Source of the DNA: Acidimicrobiales bacterium
GTDB taxonomy: Bacteria > Actinomycetota > Acidimicrobiia > Acidimicrobiales > CADCSY01
Assembly: GCA_030446545.1 (NCBI GenBank)
Contig: JAUJNB010000017.1
Span: 1 to 49,731 of the forward strand
Direction: 5' to 3'
DNA: 49,731 nt
Shown: positions 8,466 through 19,881 of the stretch, piece by piece
How positions within the stretch are numbered: position 1 is the first letter of the stretch
Layout of the letters: each line of letters starts with the position of its first letter
Made by a program: the position numbers and the translations under genes
The notes under the pieces: model-generated
The model's database searches: none
Told to the model about the DNA's origin: nothing
The model's input: the letters and a program-made list of their open reading frames with translations, nothing else

Positions 8466-9482
8466 GTGGCCAAGGAAACCACCGAGGTGGAGGTCGACGG
8501 GCGGACGGTCACCGTGACCAACCCGTCGAAGGTGTTCTTCTCGGCCCGGGGGGAGACCAAGCTCGACCTGGTCAACTACTACCTGGCGGTGGGGGAGGGA
8601 GCGCTGCGCGGCGTCTACGAGCGGCCCACGGTGCTCAAGCGCTTCCCCAACGGCGCCGAGGGCGACTTCTTCTTCCAGAAGCGGGTGCCGGCGTCGCGCC
8701 CCGAGTGGCTGGAGACCGTCACGGTGGCCTTTCCGAGCGGCCGCAGCGCCGAGGAGCTCTGTCCCGTGGACGTGGCCCATCTGGCTTGGGCGGCCAACGC
8801 CGGCTGCCTCGACCTCAATCCCTGGGCCGTGCGTCGGGCCGACGTCGACCATCCCGACGAGTTGCGCATCGACCTGGATCCCCAGCCCGGGGTGCCTTTC
8901 GACGCGGTGCGCCAGGTGGCCCTGGAGGCGCGCCAGGTGCTGGCCGAGCGGGGCGGCCTGGTGGGTTGGCCCAAGACGTCGGGCAGCCGCGGCATCCACG
9001 TCAACGTGCGCATCCAGCCCCGCTGGGACTTCCTCGGCGTACGGCGGGCGGCGCTGGCCCTGGCCCGGGAGGTGGAGCGCCGCCGCCCCGATCTGGCCAC
9101 CTCGAAGTGGTGGAAGGAGGAGCGGGGCGACAAGGTCTTCATCGACTACAACCAGAACGCCCGCGACCGTACGGTGGCCTCGGTCTACTCGGTGCGGCCC
9201 AACCCCGAGGGCCGGGTCTCGTGTCCGCTCGAGTGGGACGAGGTGGCCGACGTCGAGCCGGCCCAGCTCACCCTGGCCACCGTGCCGGCCCGCTACGCCG
9301 AGCGGGGTGACGTGGGGGCGGGCATCGACGAGGTCGACCACTCCCTCGAGGGTTTGCTCGAGCTGGCGGCCGAGGACGAGGCCAAGGGCCTGGGCGATGC
9401 CCCCTGGCCCCCCAACTTCGCCAAGCAGAAGGGTGAGCCCCGCCGGGTGCAACCCAGCCGGGCCCGCAAGCCCCAGCCCTGA
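8466..9482 (+). CDS. LigD/PolC-type primase-polymerase (NHEJ/repair)
   Basis: A 338-residue stand-alone member of the archaeo-eukaryotic primase superfamily that forms the polymerase domain of bacterial LigD. Visible motifs are the metal-binding LRIDLDPQPG, the SGSRGIHVNV histidine motif, and KVFIDYNQNARDRTVASVYSVR with the third acidic residue and phosphate-binding basics. Length matches single-domain mycobacterial Prim-PolC. Such enzymes add ribo- or deoxynucleotides at breaks or gaps. It converges on a LigC-type ATP-dependent ligase across a 28-bp gap, recalling the neighbouring PolC and LigC genes of mycobacteria. GTG at 8466 was chosen since it precedes the conserved region closely. Confidence 0.88.
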   Translation: MAKETTEVEVDGRTVTVTNPSKVFFSARGETKLDLVNYYLAVGEGALRGVYERPTVLKRFPNGAEGDFFFQKRVPASRPEWLETVTVAFPSGRSAEELCPVDVAHLAWAANAGCLDLNPWAVRRADVDHPDELRIDLDPQPGVPFDAVRQVALEARQVLAERGGLVGWPKTSGSRGIHVNVRIQPRWDFLGVRRAALALAREVERRRPDLATSKWWKEERGDKVFIDYNQNARDRTVASVYSVRPNPEGRVSCPLEWDEVADVEPAQLTLATVPARYAERGDVGAGIDEVDHSLEGLLELAAEDEAKGLGDAPWPPNFAKQKGEPRRVQPSRARKPQP

Positions 9483-9490
9483 GGCGGCTG

Positions 9491-9506
9491 CCGGCTGAGG
9501 AGCCGG
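9491..9506. terminator. Small hairpin between convergent polymerase and ligase genes
   Basis: CCGGCT-GAGG-AGCCGG forms a perfect 6-bp stem with a 4-nt loop, sited exactly between the two convergent stop codons. There is no T-run, so it is at best a weak or bidirectional terminator. Confidence 0.4.
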
Positions 9507-9510
9507 GACG

Positions 9511-10584
9511 TCAGCTGGCGCCGAAGACCTGGGCCAGCACCTCGGGGACGGGGCGGTCGAGCTGGGCGTAGGTGCACGAGGCCGGATCGCGATCGGGACG
9601 CCAGCGGACCAGGTGGGTGGCGTGGCGGAAGCGGTCGCCCTGGAGGTTGTCGTAGGACACCTCGACCACCCGCTCGATGCGCAACGGCTCCCAGGAGGTG
9701 TTCTTGCCGGCGTTCCAGCGGGACTGGCTCCCGGGTAGTCGTTGGCTCCCCGACTGGGCCTCGGCCTCGGCCCAGCTCTGCCAGGGGTGGCCTTCCAGCG
9801 CCCCCTCCCGCAGGGGAGCCAGCTCCTCGGCCAGGGCCTTGCGGTAGGTCGCCTTGAACGAGGTGGCCACGCCCACGTGGTGGAGGACGCCCTCGTCGTC
9901 GTAGAGCCCGAGTAGCAGTGAGCCCACCCCGTCGCCGTCCTTGTGCACCCGGAACCCGGCCACCACGCAGTCGGCCGTGCGCTCGTGCTTGACCTTGAGC
10001 ATGAGCCGCTTGTCCTCCACGTAGGCCAGGTCGGGGCCCTTGGCGATCACCCCGTCGAGCCCGGCCCCCTCGAAGCGGGCGAACCAGTCGGCGGCCACGT
10101 CGATGTCGGAGGTGAGGGGAGTGAGATGGACGGGGGGCTCGGCCGATCCCAGCACCTCCTCCAGGCGCCGACGCCGCTCGGTGAAGGGCCGGCTGCGCAC
10201 GTCGGTGTCACCCAGGGCCAACACGTCGAAGGCCACGAACGACGCCGGGGTCTGCTCGGCCAGGAGCCGGACGCGCGAGTCGGCGGGATGGATGCGCTGC
10301 AGGAGGGCGTCGAACTCCAGCCCGTCGGCGCCGGTGATGACGATCTCCCCGTCGAGCACGCAGCGTTGCGGCAGCGACGTCCGGAGGGGGTCAGCCAACT
10401 CCGGGAAGTAGCGGGTGAGCGGCCGCTCGTTGCGACTGCCCAGCTCGACCTCGTCGCCATCGCGGAACACGATGCAGCGGAAGCCGTCCCACTTGGGCTC
10501 GTAGGCCATCCCCGGCGATCGGGGGAGCTCGCGCACCAGCTTGGCCAGCATGGGGGACACGGGAGGCATGACCGGCAGGCGCAT
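9511..10584 (-). CDS. ligC: ATP-dependent DNA ligase, LigC type
   Basis: A 357-residue ligase. The adenylated lysine is K31 in motif I (EPKWDGFR). Also present are RCVLDGEIVI (motif III region), SFVAFDVLALGD, LDGVIAKGPD (motif IV) and LMLKVKHER (motif V), followed by an OB-fold with VGVATSFKATYRKAL and a C-terminal RHATHLVRWRPDR. There is no nuclease or polymerase domain, matching LigC rather than LigD. It seals nicks, probably in concert with the facing polymerase. Start ATG at 10584 leaves 11 bp to the upstream yqgE stop, so it is the last gene of a long minus-strand run that also includes a DNA glycosylase. Confidence 0.9.
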   Translation of the reverse strand: MRLPVMPPVSPMLAKLVRELPRSPGMAYEPKWDGFRCIVFRDGDEVELGSRNERPLTRYFPELADPLRTSLPQRCVLDGEIVITGADGLEFDALLQRIHPADSRVRLLAEQTPASFVAFDVLALGDTDVRSRPFTERRRRLEEVLGSAEPPVHLTPLTSDIDVAADWFARFEGAGLDGVIAKGPDLAYVEDKRLMLKVKHERTADCVVAGFRVHKDGDGVGSLLLGLYDDEGVLHHVGVATSFKATYRKALAEELAPLREGALEGHPWQSWAEAEAQSGSQRLPGSQSRWNAGKNTSWEPLRIERVVEVSYDNLQGDRFRHATHLVRWRPDRDPASCTYAQLDRPVPEVLAQVFGAS

Positions 10585-10595
10585 CGGGATCGGCC

Positions 10596-11156
10596 TCAGT
10601 TCGTTCGGGGATCGAGGGGGACGTTGGCCAGCCAGGCCAGCTTGCCGCCCTGGCGACGCAGCACGGTGCGCCACAGGCGTGCGGGGTCGACGCAGAGCAC
10701 GTCGTCGGGGGCGGCGTCGAGCACGACCCAGGCGCCTTCGTCGATCTCGGCCTCGAGTTGGCCCTGGCCCCAGCCGGCGTGACCGGAGAACACCCGGACG
10801 GCGTGCAGGGGTGTGGGCAGGTCGGTCGGGTCGCGGGCGAGGTCGACGGTGCCGAGGTGACCCACGATGGGCACCCATCCCTCGTCGGGCTGGTTGCTTC
10901 CCCCCCGGGCCAGGCCGATGGCGCCCTGGTGGCCGACCGGTCCCCCCACGAACACCAGCGGCGGAGCGGCGGCGAGCGGTCCCCATGACGCCAGGAGCTC
11001 CTCGACGGCGGTGGTGCTGGGTCGGTTGAGGACGACGCCGAGGGCGCCCTCGTCGTCCTGACGGGCCAGGATCAGCACCACGGTCCGGGCGAAGTTGGGG
11101 TCGGCCAGGCGTGGCGAGGCCACCAGCAGCCGGCCGACGCGGGGCTCCTCGTCCAC
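10596..11156 (-). CDS. YqgE/AlgH family protein
   Basis: A 186-residue protein of the DUF179 family. Signatures are GRLLVASPRLADPNFARTVVLIL at the N-terminus, GALGVVLNRPS, VFVGGPVGHQGAIGL and RVFSGHAGWGQGQLEAEI. The molecular role of the family is unresolved; members have been linked to transcription regulation of alginate genes but most are uncharacterised. It begins 9 nt after the glycosylase stop and is followed 11 nt later by the ligase, so it is embedded in a repair-gene operon. Confidence 0.9.
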   Translation of the reverse strand: MDEEPRVGRLLVASPRLADPNFARTVVLILARQDDEGALGVVLNRPSTTAVEELLASWGPLAAAPPLVFVGGPVGHQGAIGLARGGSNQPDEGWVPIVGHLGTVDLARDPTDLPTPLHAVRVFSGHAGWGQGQLEAEIDEGAWVVLDAAPDDVLCVDPARLWRTVLRRQGGKLAWLANVPLDPRTN

Positions 11157-11165
11157 GACGGCGGC

Positions 11166-12020
11166 CTACTTCAACAGCCGCGACAGGCGGCGGTCGGCCA
11201 GGATGCGGCCCCCGGTCTGGCAGCGGGGGCAGTAGGTGACCTCGTGGCTCTCGTAGGACACCCGGGCCAGGGTGTCGCCACAGGTCGGGCAGTCCTGCCC
11301 GGTCCGTCCGTGGACGACCCAGTGGTCGCCGGGCTTGGCCGGGAGGCCGCCCCGGCGACGGCGCTCGACGGCCAGGCCGTCGGCCAGTACCGCCTCGATG
11401 GCTGCCAGCAGCCCTTCCCGCTCGTCGGGGGTCAGCGAGGCCAGGCTGGCGTAGGGCGAGAGCCGGGCCCGGTGCAGGGCGTCGTCGGTGTAGCCCCGAC
11501 CCATCCCGGCCACGGTCCGCTGGTCGCGCAGGATGGTGTGGACCCGTCGGCGGTCGTCACCGGTGCGCACCAACTCGGCGAACTCGGCGCTGGTGGCTTC
11601 GGGGCCGAGGCGGGCCAGGGGTCCGTCGTCGCCCTCGACCAGCACCCACCAGGCCGCCTTGCGCTCGGTCCCGAACTCCTTGACCAGGACCGACGGGCGT
11701 CCGTCGAGCACCAGGCGCAGGACGCCGTTGCGAGGCCGGGTGGTGCGGGGCGGGTCCTCGATGTCGACCCGGCCCCCCTGGGAGAGGTGCACCAACAGGC
11801 GCCGGCCGTCTCCTTCGCCGCCGGTGGGGACGAAGGACCAGACCAGGTACTTGCCCCGCCGGCCGACCCCGGCGACAACGCGGCCGAGCAGCCCGGCGGG
11901 ATCGGGCGCGACCGTCTTCTGGGCCGAGAACGAGAGCGGCTGCAGCCCGTCGAGGCGGGCGCCACCGGCCACGGCGTCGAGGCGTTCGGCCAGGGCCTGC
12001 ATCTCCGGCGCCTCAGGCAT
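11166..12020 (-). CDS. Fpg/Nei family DNA glycosylase
   Basis: A 284-residue base-excision repair enzyme. It begins MPEAPEM, placing the catalytic Pro2 nucleophile and Glu3 exactly as in Fpg/Nei. It has the GRRGKYLVW strand, an H2TH-region helix ([24 protein letters not shown]) and a C-terminal zinc finger with two Cys pairs (CPTCGD and YCPRCQ). The finger is followed by [15 protein letters not shown], where the usual QxxxR-type finger arginine lies. It excises oxidised bases. ATG at 12020 overlaps the upstream peptidase stop by 8 nt, so translation is probably coupled. Confidence 0.9.
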   Translation of the reverse strand: MPEAPEMQALAERLDAVAGGARLDGLQPLSFSAQKTVAPDPAGLLGRVVAGVGRRGKYLVWSFVPTGGEGDGRRLLVHLSQGGRVDIEDPPRTTRPRNGVLRLVLDGRPSVLVKEFGTERKAAWWVLVEGDDGPLARLGPEATSAEFAELVRTGDDRRRVHTILRDQRTVAGMGRGYTDDALHRARLSPYASLASLTPDEREGLLAAIEAVLADGLAVERRRRGGLPAKPGDHWVVHGRTGQDCPTCGDTLARVSYESHEVTYCPRCQTGGRILADRRLSRLLK

Positions 12021-13209
12021 GCCGGCCTCCGGTTCCGGCCGGCTCCCCCGCCGACCAGGGCGCCGTGGCCGGCGACAGCTCCTGGCGGGCCCGCTCCATG
12101 CGCTCGGCCAGCCAGGGGGGCGGGCCGGTCGGCTGGTCGAGCAGGTCGGGCGTGGTGGCCAGCTCGACGAGGAGGCGCACCCCGGCCAGGTAGTCGTCGA
12201 CGGTGACGTGCTCGGGGCCGATACCGGGCCCGTCGAGCGGCGAGCCGTCGAGGGCCCGGTCGAGGGCGTTGTGGTAGTTGCCGAGCGGCAGGGCCAGCCC
12301 CGACGCCCGCCAGCCGGCGGCGCAGAAGGCCGAGGCCTCGCACGTGCCGGCATCCATGAGCTTGCGCTGCCAGCGGAAGTCGGCGTCGGCGTCGGCCAGC
12401 CGACGGGCGGCGCCGGCCAGGGATTCGGACAGCCCGGGGTCGAAGATGGAGGTCCGGTCGCCCACGCGCACGATGACACCGCCGCCCTGGGGGGCGTCGA
12501 CCAAGGCCTTGGAGCATTCGAGGGACAGGACCCGGGCACCGGGGGGGACCGTTCCCAGGCGGATGGCCTCGAGCGTGCCCAGGAAGCCGATCTCCTCGGC
12601 CCGGGTGAACAGTCCCCACGCCTCCACGCCGGGCGGGGCCCGCCGCGAAAGCTCGTCGAGGGCGCACAACACCACGGCGGCGCCGAGGAGGTCGTCGCAC
12701 ACCCGGCCACAGATGCGCCCGGCGTCCAGCAAGAAGCCGGGGAAGGCCCACATGGCGAAGTCCCCCGTGCTCACCTCGCCGTCGACCAGCCGGGCCCGGG
12801 CGGAGGTCAGCCGGCCCTGGTCACCCTCGCTGTCGGTCAGCTCACCCCGGCCGACGGGGTCGATCAGCCGCGGGTGGAAGAAGTCGACCGGCGTGCCGGC
12901 GCCGGCGTTGGCGGTGGCCAACCCGCCCCGGAACGACAGCGCGACCGTCCCGTCACCGACGATCTCCTCGACGACGAAGCCGGGATGGTCGAGGTGGGCG
13001 ACCAGGACCAGGGGGCGGGCGGCGTCGGCCTCCTCGCCGTAGTAGCGGACCACGACGTTGCCGGCGGCGTCACGGTGCCCGGCCAGACGCTCCCGGCGGT
13101 CGGCGAAGTCGACCACGTGGGCGGCGGGCAGGTCCTCGACCAGGGGCACCGTCGGTTGCCAGAGCAGCCCCTCGGCCACAGCCAGCCAGTCGGCTCGGCG
13201 GTCCACCAC
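12013..13209 (-). CDS. M42/M20-like zinc metallopeptidase
   Basis: A 398-residue peptidase-like protein. Metal-ligand motifs in order are [11 protein letters not shown] (His-Asp), [10 protein letters not shown] (bridging Asp), [11 protein letters not shown] (catalytic Glu pair), [13 protein letters not shown] and LPLGNYHNA (terminal His). This arrangement fits the M42/M28 clan of dinuclear zinc aminopeptidases. The start has adjacent GTG codons (13209 and 13206); an upstream TAGGTT at 13213-13218 fits a leaderless start at the second. It is coupled to the downstream glycosylase gene by an 8-nt overlap, although no functional relation is obvious. Confidence 0.8.
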   Translation of the reverse strand: MVDRRADWLAVAEGLLWQPTVPLVEDLPAAHVVDFADRRERLAGHRDAAGNVVVRYYGEEADAARPLVLVAHLDHPGFVVEEIVGDGTVALSFRGGLATANAGAGTPVDFFHPRLIDPVGRGELTDSEGDQGRLTSARARLVDGEVSTGDFAMWAFPGFLLDAGRICGRVCDDLLGAAVVLCALDELSRRAPPGVEAWGLFTRAEEIGFLGTLEAIRLGTVPPGARVLSLECSKALVDAPQGGGVIVRVGDRTSIFDPGLSESLAGAARRLADADADFRWQRKLMDAGTCEASAFCAAGWRASGLALPLGNYHNALDRALDGSPLDGPGIGPEHVTVDDYLAGVRLLVELATTPDLLDQPTGPPPWLAERMERARQELSPATAPWSAGEPAGTGGRHA

Positions 13210-13243
13210 CCGAACCTACCGCCGACGCGGGCGAGCGAGCTTT

Positions 13244-14128
13244 CTACCGCCGACGCCGGGCGAGCAGGGCGTTGAGCTCGCCCCCCACCAGCAGGCCGGT
13301 GCTGAGCAGGTAGAGCCAGATGAGCAGGATCATGGCGCCGCCGAGGACTCCGAACACGGGGTTGGTGCCTGAGGCGACCTCGAGGTAGAGCCGGAAGGCG
13401 AAGGACACCACCAGCCACCACAGGGCGGTCAGGAGACCCCCGGGGATCTGGTTGCGCCATCCGCTGCGCCAGCCCCGCAGGTGCCACCACGGGCTGGTGC
13501 CCGATGGGCGCCCCCGGGAGGCGACCTGGAGCACCGTCACCGCCCAAGCCACCAGGGCGGCGAAGGCCAGGGGCGGGCGCAGCACCTGCCAGACCAGGCG
13601 GAAGGCGTCGCCCCCGCCGAGGGCGTCGGCCACCTCCCGCCCACCCCCGAGCAGGGGGCCGAGCACGAGCAGGGTCAGCATGACCACGAGCATCCCGACA
13701 CTGCCGAGGGCCAGCAGCACGGCGGTCAGCACGCTTTGGCGGGCAGGCCTGGGCTCGAGGTCGTACGCCACCTCGAGGGCTCGCAGGGCGCCGAAGAAGC
13801 TCCGGGTGGCGGCCACGACGGCGGCGAGCAGGCCGAAGGTGAGCAACCCGGTCCGCCGCTCGGTGAAGAGGGACCGCACGGCTTCGAGGACGCCGTTGGC
13901 GTCATCGGTGAACACCCGGTCGAGGAAGGCGATGACGGCCACCTCGGCTTCGACGGCCAACTCCCGGCCCACCACGCTGTCGAGCGAACCGAGCACGGCG
14001 GCGGAGGCCACCAGGGCGGGGAAGAGGCCCAACATGGCGAAGAACGCCACCTCGGCGGCCAGTCCGGTCACCCGGTCGGCGCGGGCTTGGCGGGCGACCT
14101 CCCGGGCGAGGTCGAGGCCGGCTCGCAC
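13244..14128 (-). CDS. YihY/BrkB family inner membrane protein
   Basis: About 294 residues with six predicted membrane segments. The TGLAAEVAFFAMLGLFPALVASAAVLG start and the WRNQIPGGLLTALWWLVVSFAFRLYLE and FGVLGGAMILLIWLYLLSTGLLVGGELNA segments are characteristic of the YihY/UPF0761 family. Its function is uncertain despite the older label ribonuclease BN. The start is ambiguous: GTG at 14128 is used because it falls after the upstream stop (14164) and before the first conserved helix. An upstream in-frame GTG would overlap the 116-aa gene. Confidence 0.8.
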   Translation of the reverse strand: MRAGLDLAREVARQARADRVTGLAAEVAFFAMLGLFPALVASAAVLGSLDSVVGRELAVEAEVAVIAFLDRVFTDDANGVLEAVRSLFTERRTGLLTFGLLAAVVAATRSFFGALRALEVAYDLEPRPARQSVLTAVLLALGSVGMLVVMLTLLVLGPLLGGGREVADALGGGDAFRLVWQVLRPPLAFAALVAWAVTVLQVASRGRPSGTSPWWHLRGWRSGWRNQIPGGLLTALWWLVVSFAFRLYLEVASGTNPVFGVLGGAMILLIWLYLLSTGLLVGGELNALLARRRR

Positions 14129-14163
14129 CCGGGGGTTGGCCCGGAGACGATCGACGTTGGCGC

Positions 14164-14514
14164 TCAGCGAGTCCTGCGGGTGTACACGGGCGGCTCGAAC
14201 ACACGCCCACAGCGGCACTTGCCGAGCTGCTTGACCAGGTGGCGGCGCTCGACCTCGGCCCACACCTCGTCGTCGGTCATCGAGTGCGCCACCTCGGCCC
14301 GGGCGTCGGGGTCGCTGGCGACGGCGGGAGCGGCAATGGTGGCCACCACGCCCGGCTTGAACCAGTAGCCCGGGCACGCCGGCCCCCGTCCCGGCCCACA
14401 CGCCTGGTCGTCGTTGTAGCCGTGCCAGTCGGTGATCCCGTTGAGGCCTTTGGTGATGGCTGCCTCGGCCGCAACCATGGTCTCGTCGTCGTGCTGGTCG
14501 GCCTCCATGGTCAT
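14164..14514 (-). CDS. Hypothetical 116-aa protein with cysteine pairs
   Basis: A small soluble protein, MTMEADQHDDETMV at its start. It has Cys residues in ACGPGRGPACPGYWF and again in GKCRCGRVFEPP, a spacing that could bind a metal, and a mid-helix SMTDDEVWAEVERRHL. I recognise no named family. ATG at 14514 was chosen since the preceding in-frame stretch is Arg/Ser-rich and lacks coding character. It may be the first gene of the minus-strand repair/peptidase run. Confidence 0.55.
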   Translation of the reverse strand: MTMEADQHDDETMVAAEAAITKGLNGITDWHGYNDDQACGPGRGPACPGYWFKPGVVATIAAPAVASDPDARAEVAHSMTDDEVWAEVERRHLVKQLGKCRCGRVFEPPVYTRRTR

Positions 14515-14605
14515 CGCCGGCCAGGATAGGCCGGGGCGTCCGCAGTCGTACCCGGGCCGACTCCGGCCCACGGCGACCCTGGTGCTGCCCGCGCTGGTTT
14601 CGCCC

Positions 14606-15268
14606 TCAATGGTGATGGGTGAGGAGGTCCATGACGAGGTGGACGCCGGCGCCCACCGCCACTCCGAGGGCGGCGCCGCCCAGCACGTCGAGGGGGAGGT
14701 GGGCACCGAAGTACAGGCGGGCGAATCCCACGGTGGCAGCCAGGGCGAGGGTCACCGCCCGCCAACGGGCCGGGAGGTAGGGATAGGCCACCGAGGCCAG
14801 GGCGAAGGCGACGGCGGTGTGGCCCGAGGGGAAGCCCGGTCCGGCGTCACCGATCGGGCCGGCGCCGCGGGTGTTCACGTCGTCGATGAAGGCAGCCGGT
14901 CTCCCCCGCCCGAGCAGCCCTTTCATCACGCGGCCCAGGAGCCAGGTGGTCAGGCCGGCGGCCAGCAGGTCGACGCTGGGGCGGAGGCGGCGCCAGCCGA
15001 GGACGGCGAGCAGGGCGACGACCACCACGATGGACACCGCGCCCAGTTGCATCAGGGCCCAGAGGGGCCACTCGATGGCGTTCGGCAGCCCGTTGACGGC
15101 CTCGAACACGGTCCGCTCGGCCGTGCTGAGCGCCTTGGGCAGGGCGGTGAGCGTGGTGACGGCCAGGGCGACGAGAGCGACGGCCAAGGAGCGCCGGGCG
15201 TGGAGGCGGGAACGGTCGCGCGGCAGCCGTCGATGCGACGGGCGGACGTCGGCGGCGAGCTCGGCCAC
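14606..15268 (-). CDS. PAP2 superfamily phosphatase
   Basis: A 220-residue membrane phosphatase with about five membrane helices. The three PAP2 motifs are present: KGLLGRGRP (KxxxxxxRP), GFPSGHTAVAF (PSGH) and ARLYFGAHLPLDVLGG (R-x5-H-x3-D). Family members dephosphorylate lipid phosphates such as undecaprenyl diphosphate or phosphatidic acid, or act in phospholipid turnover; the substrate here is not readable. GTG start at 15268. Position upstream of the minus-strand run leaves a 91-bp gap, so it may be independent. Confidence 0.85.
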   Translation of the reverse strand: MAELAADVRPSHRRLPRDRSRLHARRSLAVALVALAVTTLTALPKALSTAERTVFEAVNGLPNAIEWPLWALMQLGAVSIVVVVALLAVLGWRRLRPSVDLLAAGLTTWLLGRVMKGLLGRGRPAAFIDDVNTRGAGPIGDAGPGFPSGHTAVAFALASVAYPYLPARWRAVTLALAATVGFARLYFGAHLPLDVLGGAALGVAVGAGVHLVMDLLTHHH

Positions 15269-15386
15269 CGCAGCACTCTAGGGCCGACGGGGCCCGACCG
15301 ACCGATGGCGCTTGGTCCCCCTTCCGGTTCCGACACCTGAACCGCGCCCGTTTCGTCCAGCTTCAGGGTTCAGATCAAGGAGGTGC

Positions 15387-18860
<3,474 letters not shown>

Positions 18861-18866
18861 GGACCC

Positions 18867-18872
18867 AGGCTA
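18867..18872 (-). promoter_or_regulatory. -10-like element of metH
   Basis: On the minus strand this reads TAGCCT, six bases before the metH ATG. It faces the divergent element at 18901-18906; the two promoters must share the 54-bp spacer. Confidence 0.4.
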
Positions 18873-18900
18873 CCGAGGGCTCCTTGCAGCCAGCCTGAGG

Positions 18901-18906
18901 TATCAT
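18901..18906 (+). promoter_or_regulatory. -10-like element of the diiron oxygenase gene
   Basis: TATCAT lies eight bases before the ATG at 18915, in a GC-rich context where such a sequence stands out. The expected -35 would overlap that of metH. Confidence 0.45.
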
Positions 18907-18914
18907 CCCCAGCG

Positions 18915-19841
18915 ATGGCAGCCATCGCCGGTGTGCACCTCGGCCGCCGCCATGTCGACGAGACGGTCGAGCGCCTTTCGAGCGTCTCGGCCCGGCGGGT
19001 CATCGAGCCCGAGGTCGACCTTCCCGGCCAGCTGGGTGGGGGCCGCCTGATCGCCGACGACCTGCTCAGCGTGGCCGGTCTCGACTTCGGGCTCACCGAC
19101 GAGCAGCGGGCCCTCCTCTCCCGGGAAGAGGTGGCCGCCATCGCCGACGAGGGCACTCGCTTCGAGGCGGTGCTCACTGCCGGTTTCAGCCTGCAGATCG
19201 CCCAGTCGGCCGACCTCACCGACCCGCGCATCACCTATCTGCTCCACGAGCTGGGAGAGGAGACCCGCCACTCCCGGCTGTTCATCAGCTTGCTGGCCAC
19301 CATCAAGCCGACGGCGCGCAACCCCTTCGAGCGGGGCCTGCTCGGCTTCCTCAAGCGACGGGTGGTGCACGACTTGATCCTCGGGCGCCCGGCGCTGATG
19401 GACGTGCTGGTGCTGGCCGGCGAGGAGATCCCCGACCTCATCCAAAAGCGCATGGCCGAGCACCCTGAGACCGACCCGTACTTGCGTGAGGTCAACCGCT
19501 ACCACCGCCAGGAAGAAGCTCGACACCTGGCCTTCGCCCGCACGGTCCTGCCCGAGCTTCTGGCCACCGCCCCCCGGCGGGAGCGCTTCCTCGTGCGCCA
19601 CGCCGCACCCTTGCTCATCGAGATCATGTTCGACTCGCTGGTGCACCCCGACGTCTACCGCAGCGTCGGGCTGCCCGGTTGGCGGACCTGGTGGACGGTC
19701 AAGCGCAGTCCGCAGCGCCTGGCTCTGCGCCACGAGGCCACGGCTCCGGTGCTGGCGGCCGTGACCGCCGCCGGCGGCTTCGGTCACCGGCGTCGCCCCA
19801 CCAGGCGGTGGCGGGTGCTCGTCGGTCAGGGCCCTCAGTAG
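18915..19841 (+). CDS. AurF-like diiron oxygenase
   Basis: A 308-residue helical protein with ferritin-like iron ligands: HELGEETRHSRLF (E115/E116 and H119), VLAGEEIPD (E170/E171) and YHRQEEARHLAFAR (E200/E201, H204). The EExRH doublets and overall length fit the AurF (p-aminobenzoate N-oxygenase)/diiron oxygenase family, which oxidises amines or other substrates with O2. The substrate is unknown; many actinobacteria carry such genes outside biosynthetic clusters. It is divergent from metH across 54 bp, so the two may be coordinately regulated. A C-terminal basic tail (GHRRRPTRRWR) follows the fold. Confidence 0.8.
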   Translation: MAAIAGVHLGRRHVDETVERLSSVSARRVIEPEVDLPGQLGGGRLIADDLLSVAGLDFGLTDEQRALLSREEVAAIADEGTRFEAVLTAGFSLQIAQSADLTDPRITYLLHELGEETRHSRLFISLLATIKPTARNPFERGLLGFLKRRVVHDLILGRPALMDVLVLAGEEIPDLIQKRMAEHPETDPYLREVNRYHRQEEARHLAFARTVLPELLATAPRRERFLVRHAAPLLIEIMFDSLVHPDVYRSVGLPGWRTWWTVKRSPQRLALRHEATAPVLAAVTAAGGFGHRRRPTRRWRVLVGQGPQ

Positions 19842-19881
19842 GGTCGGCCCGGATCACCTTGACGAACCCGGAGGAAGCCCG

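Noticed and set aside
14606..15268. Ser-to-Ala change in PAP2 motif 3 as evidence of inactivation
   Set aside because: Many bacterial PAP2 proteins begin this motif with ARxY, and all His/Arg/Asp catalytic residues are present.
18861..18914. Cobalamin riboswitch upstream of metH
   Set aside because: The spacer is only 54 bp, and a B12 riboswitch needs about 180-200 nt. The hexamer position implies no leader.
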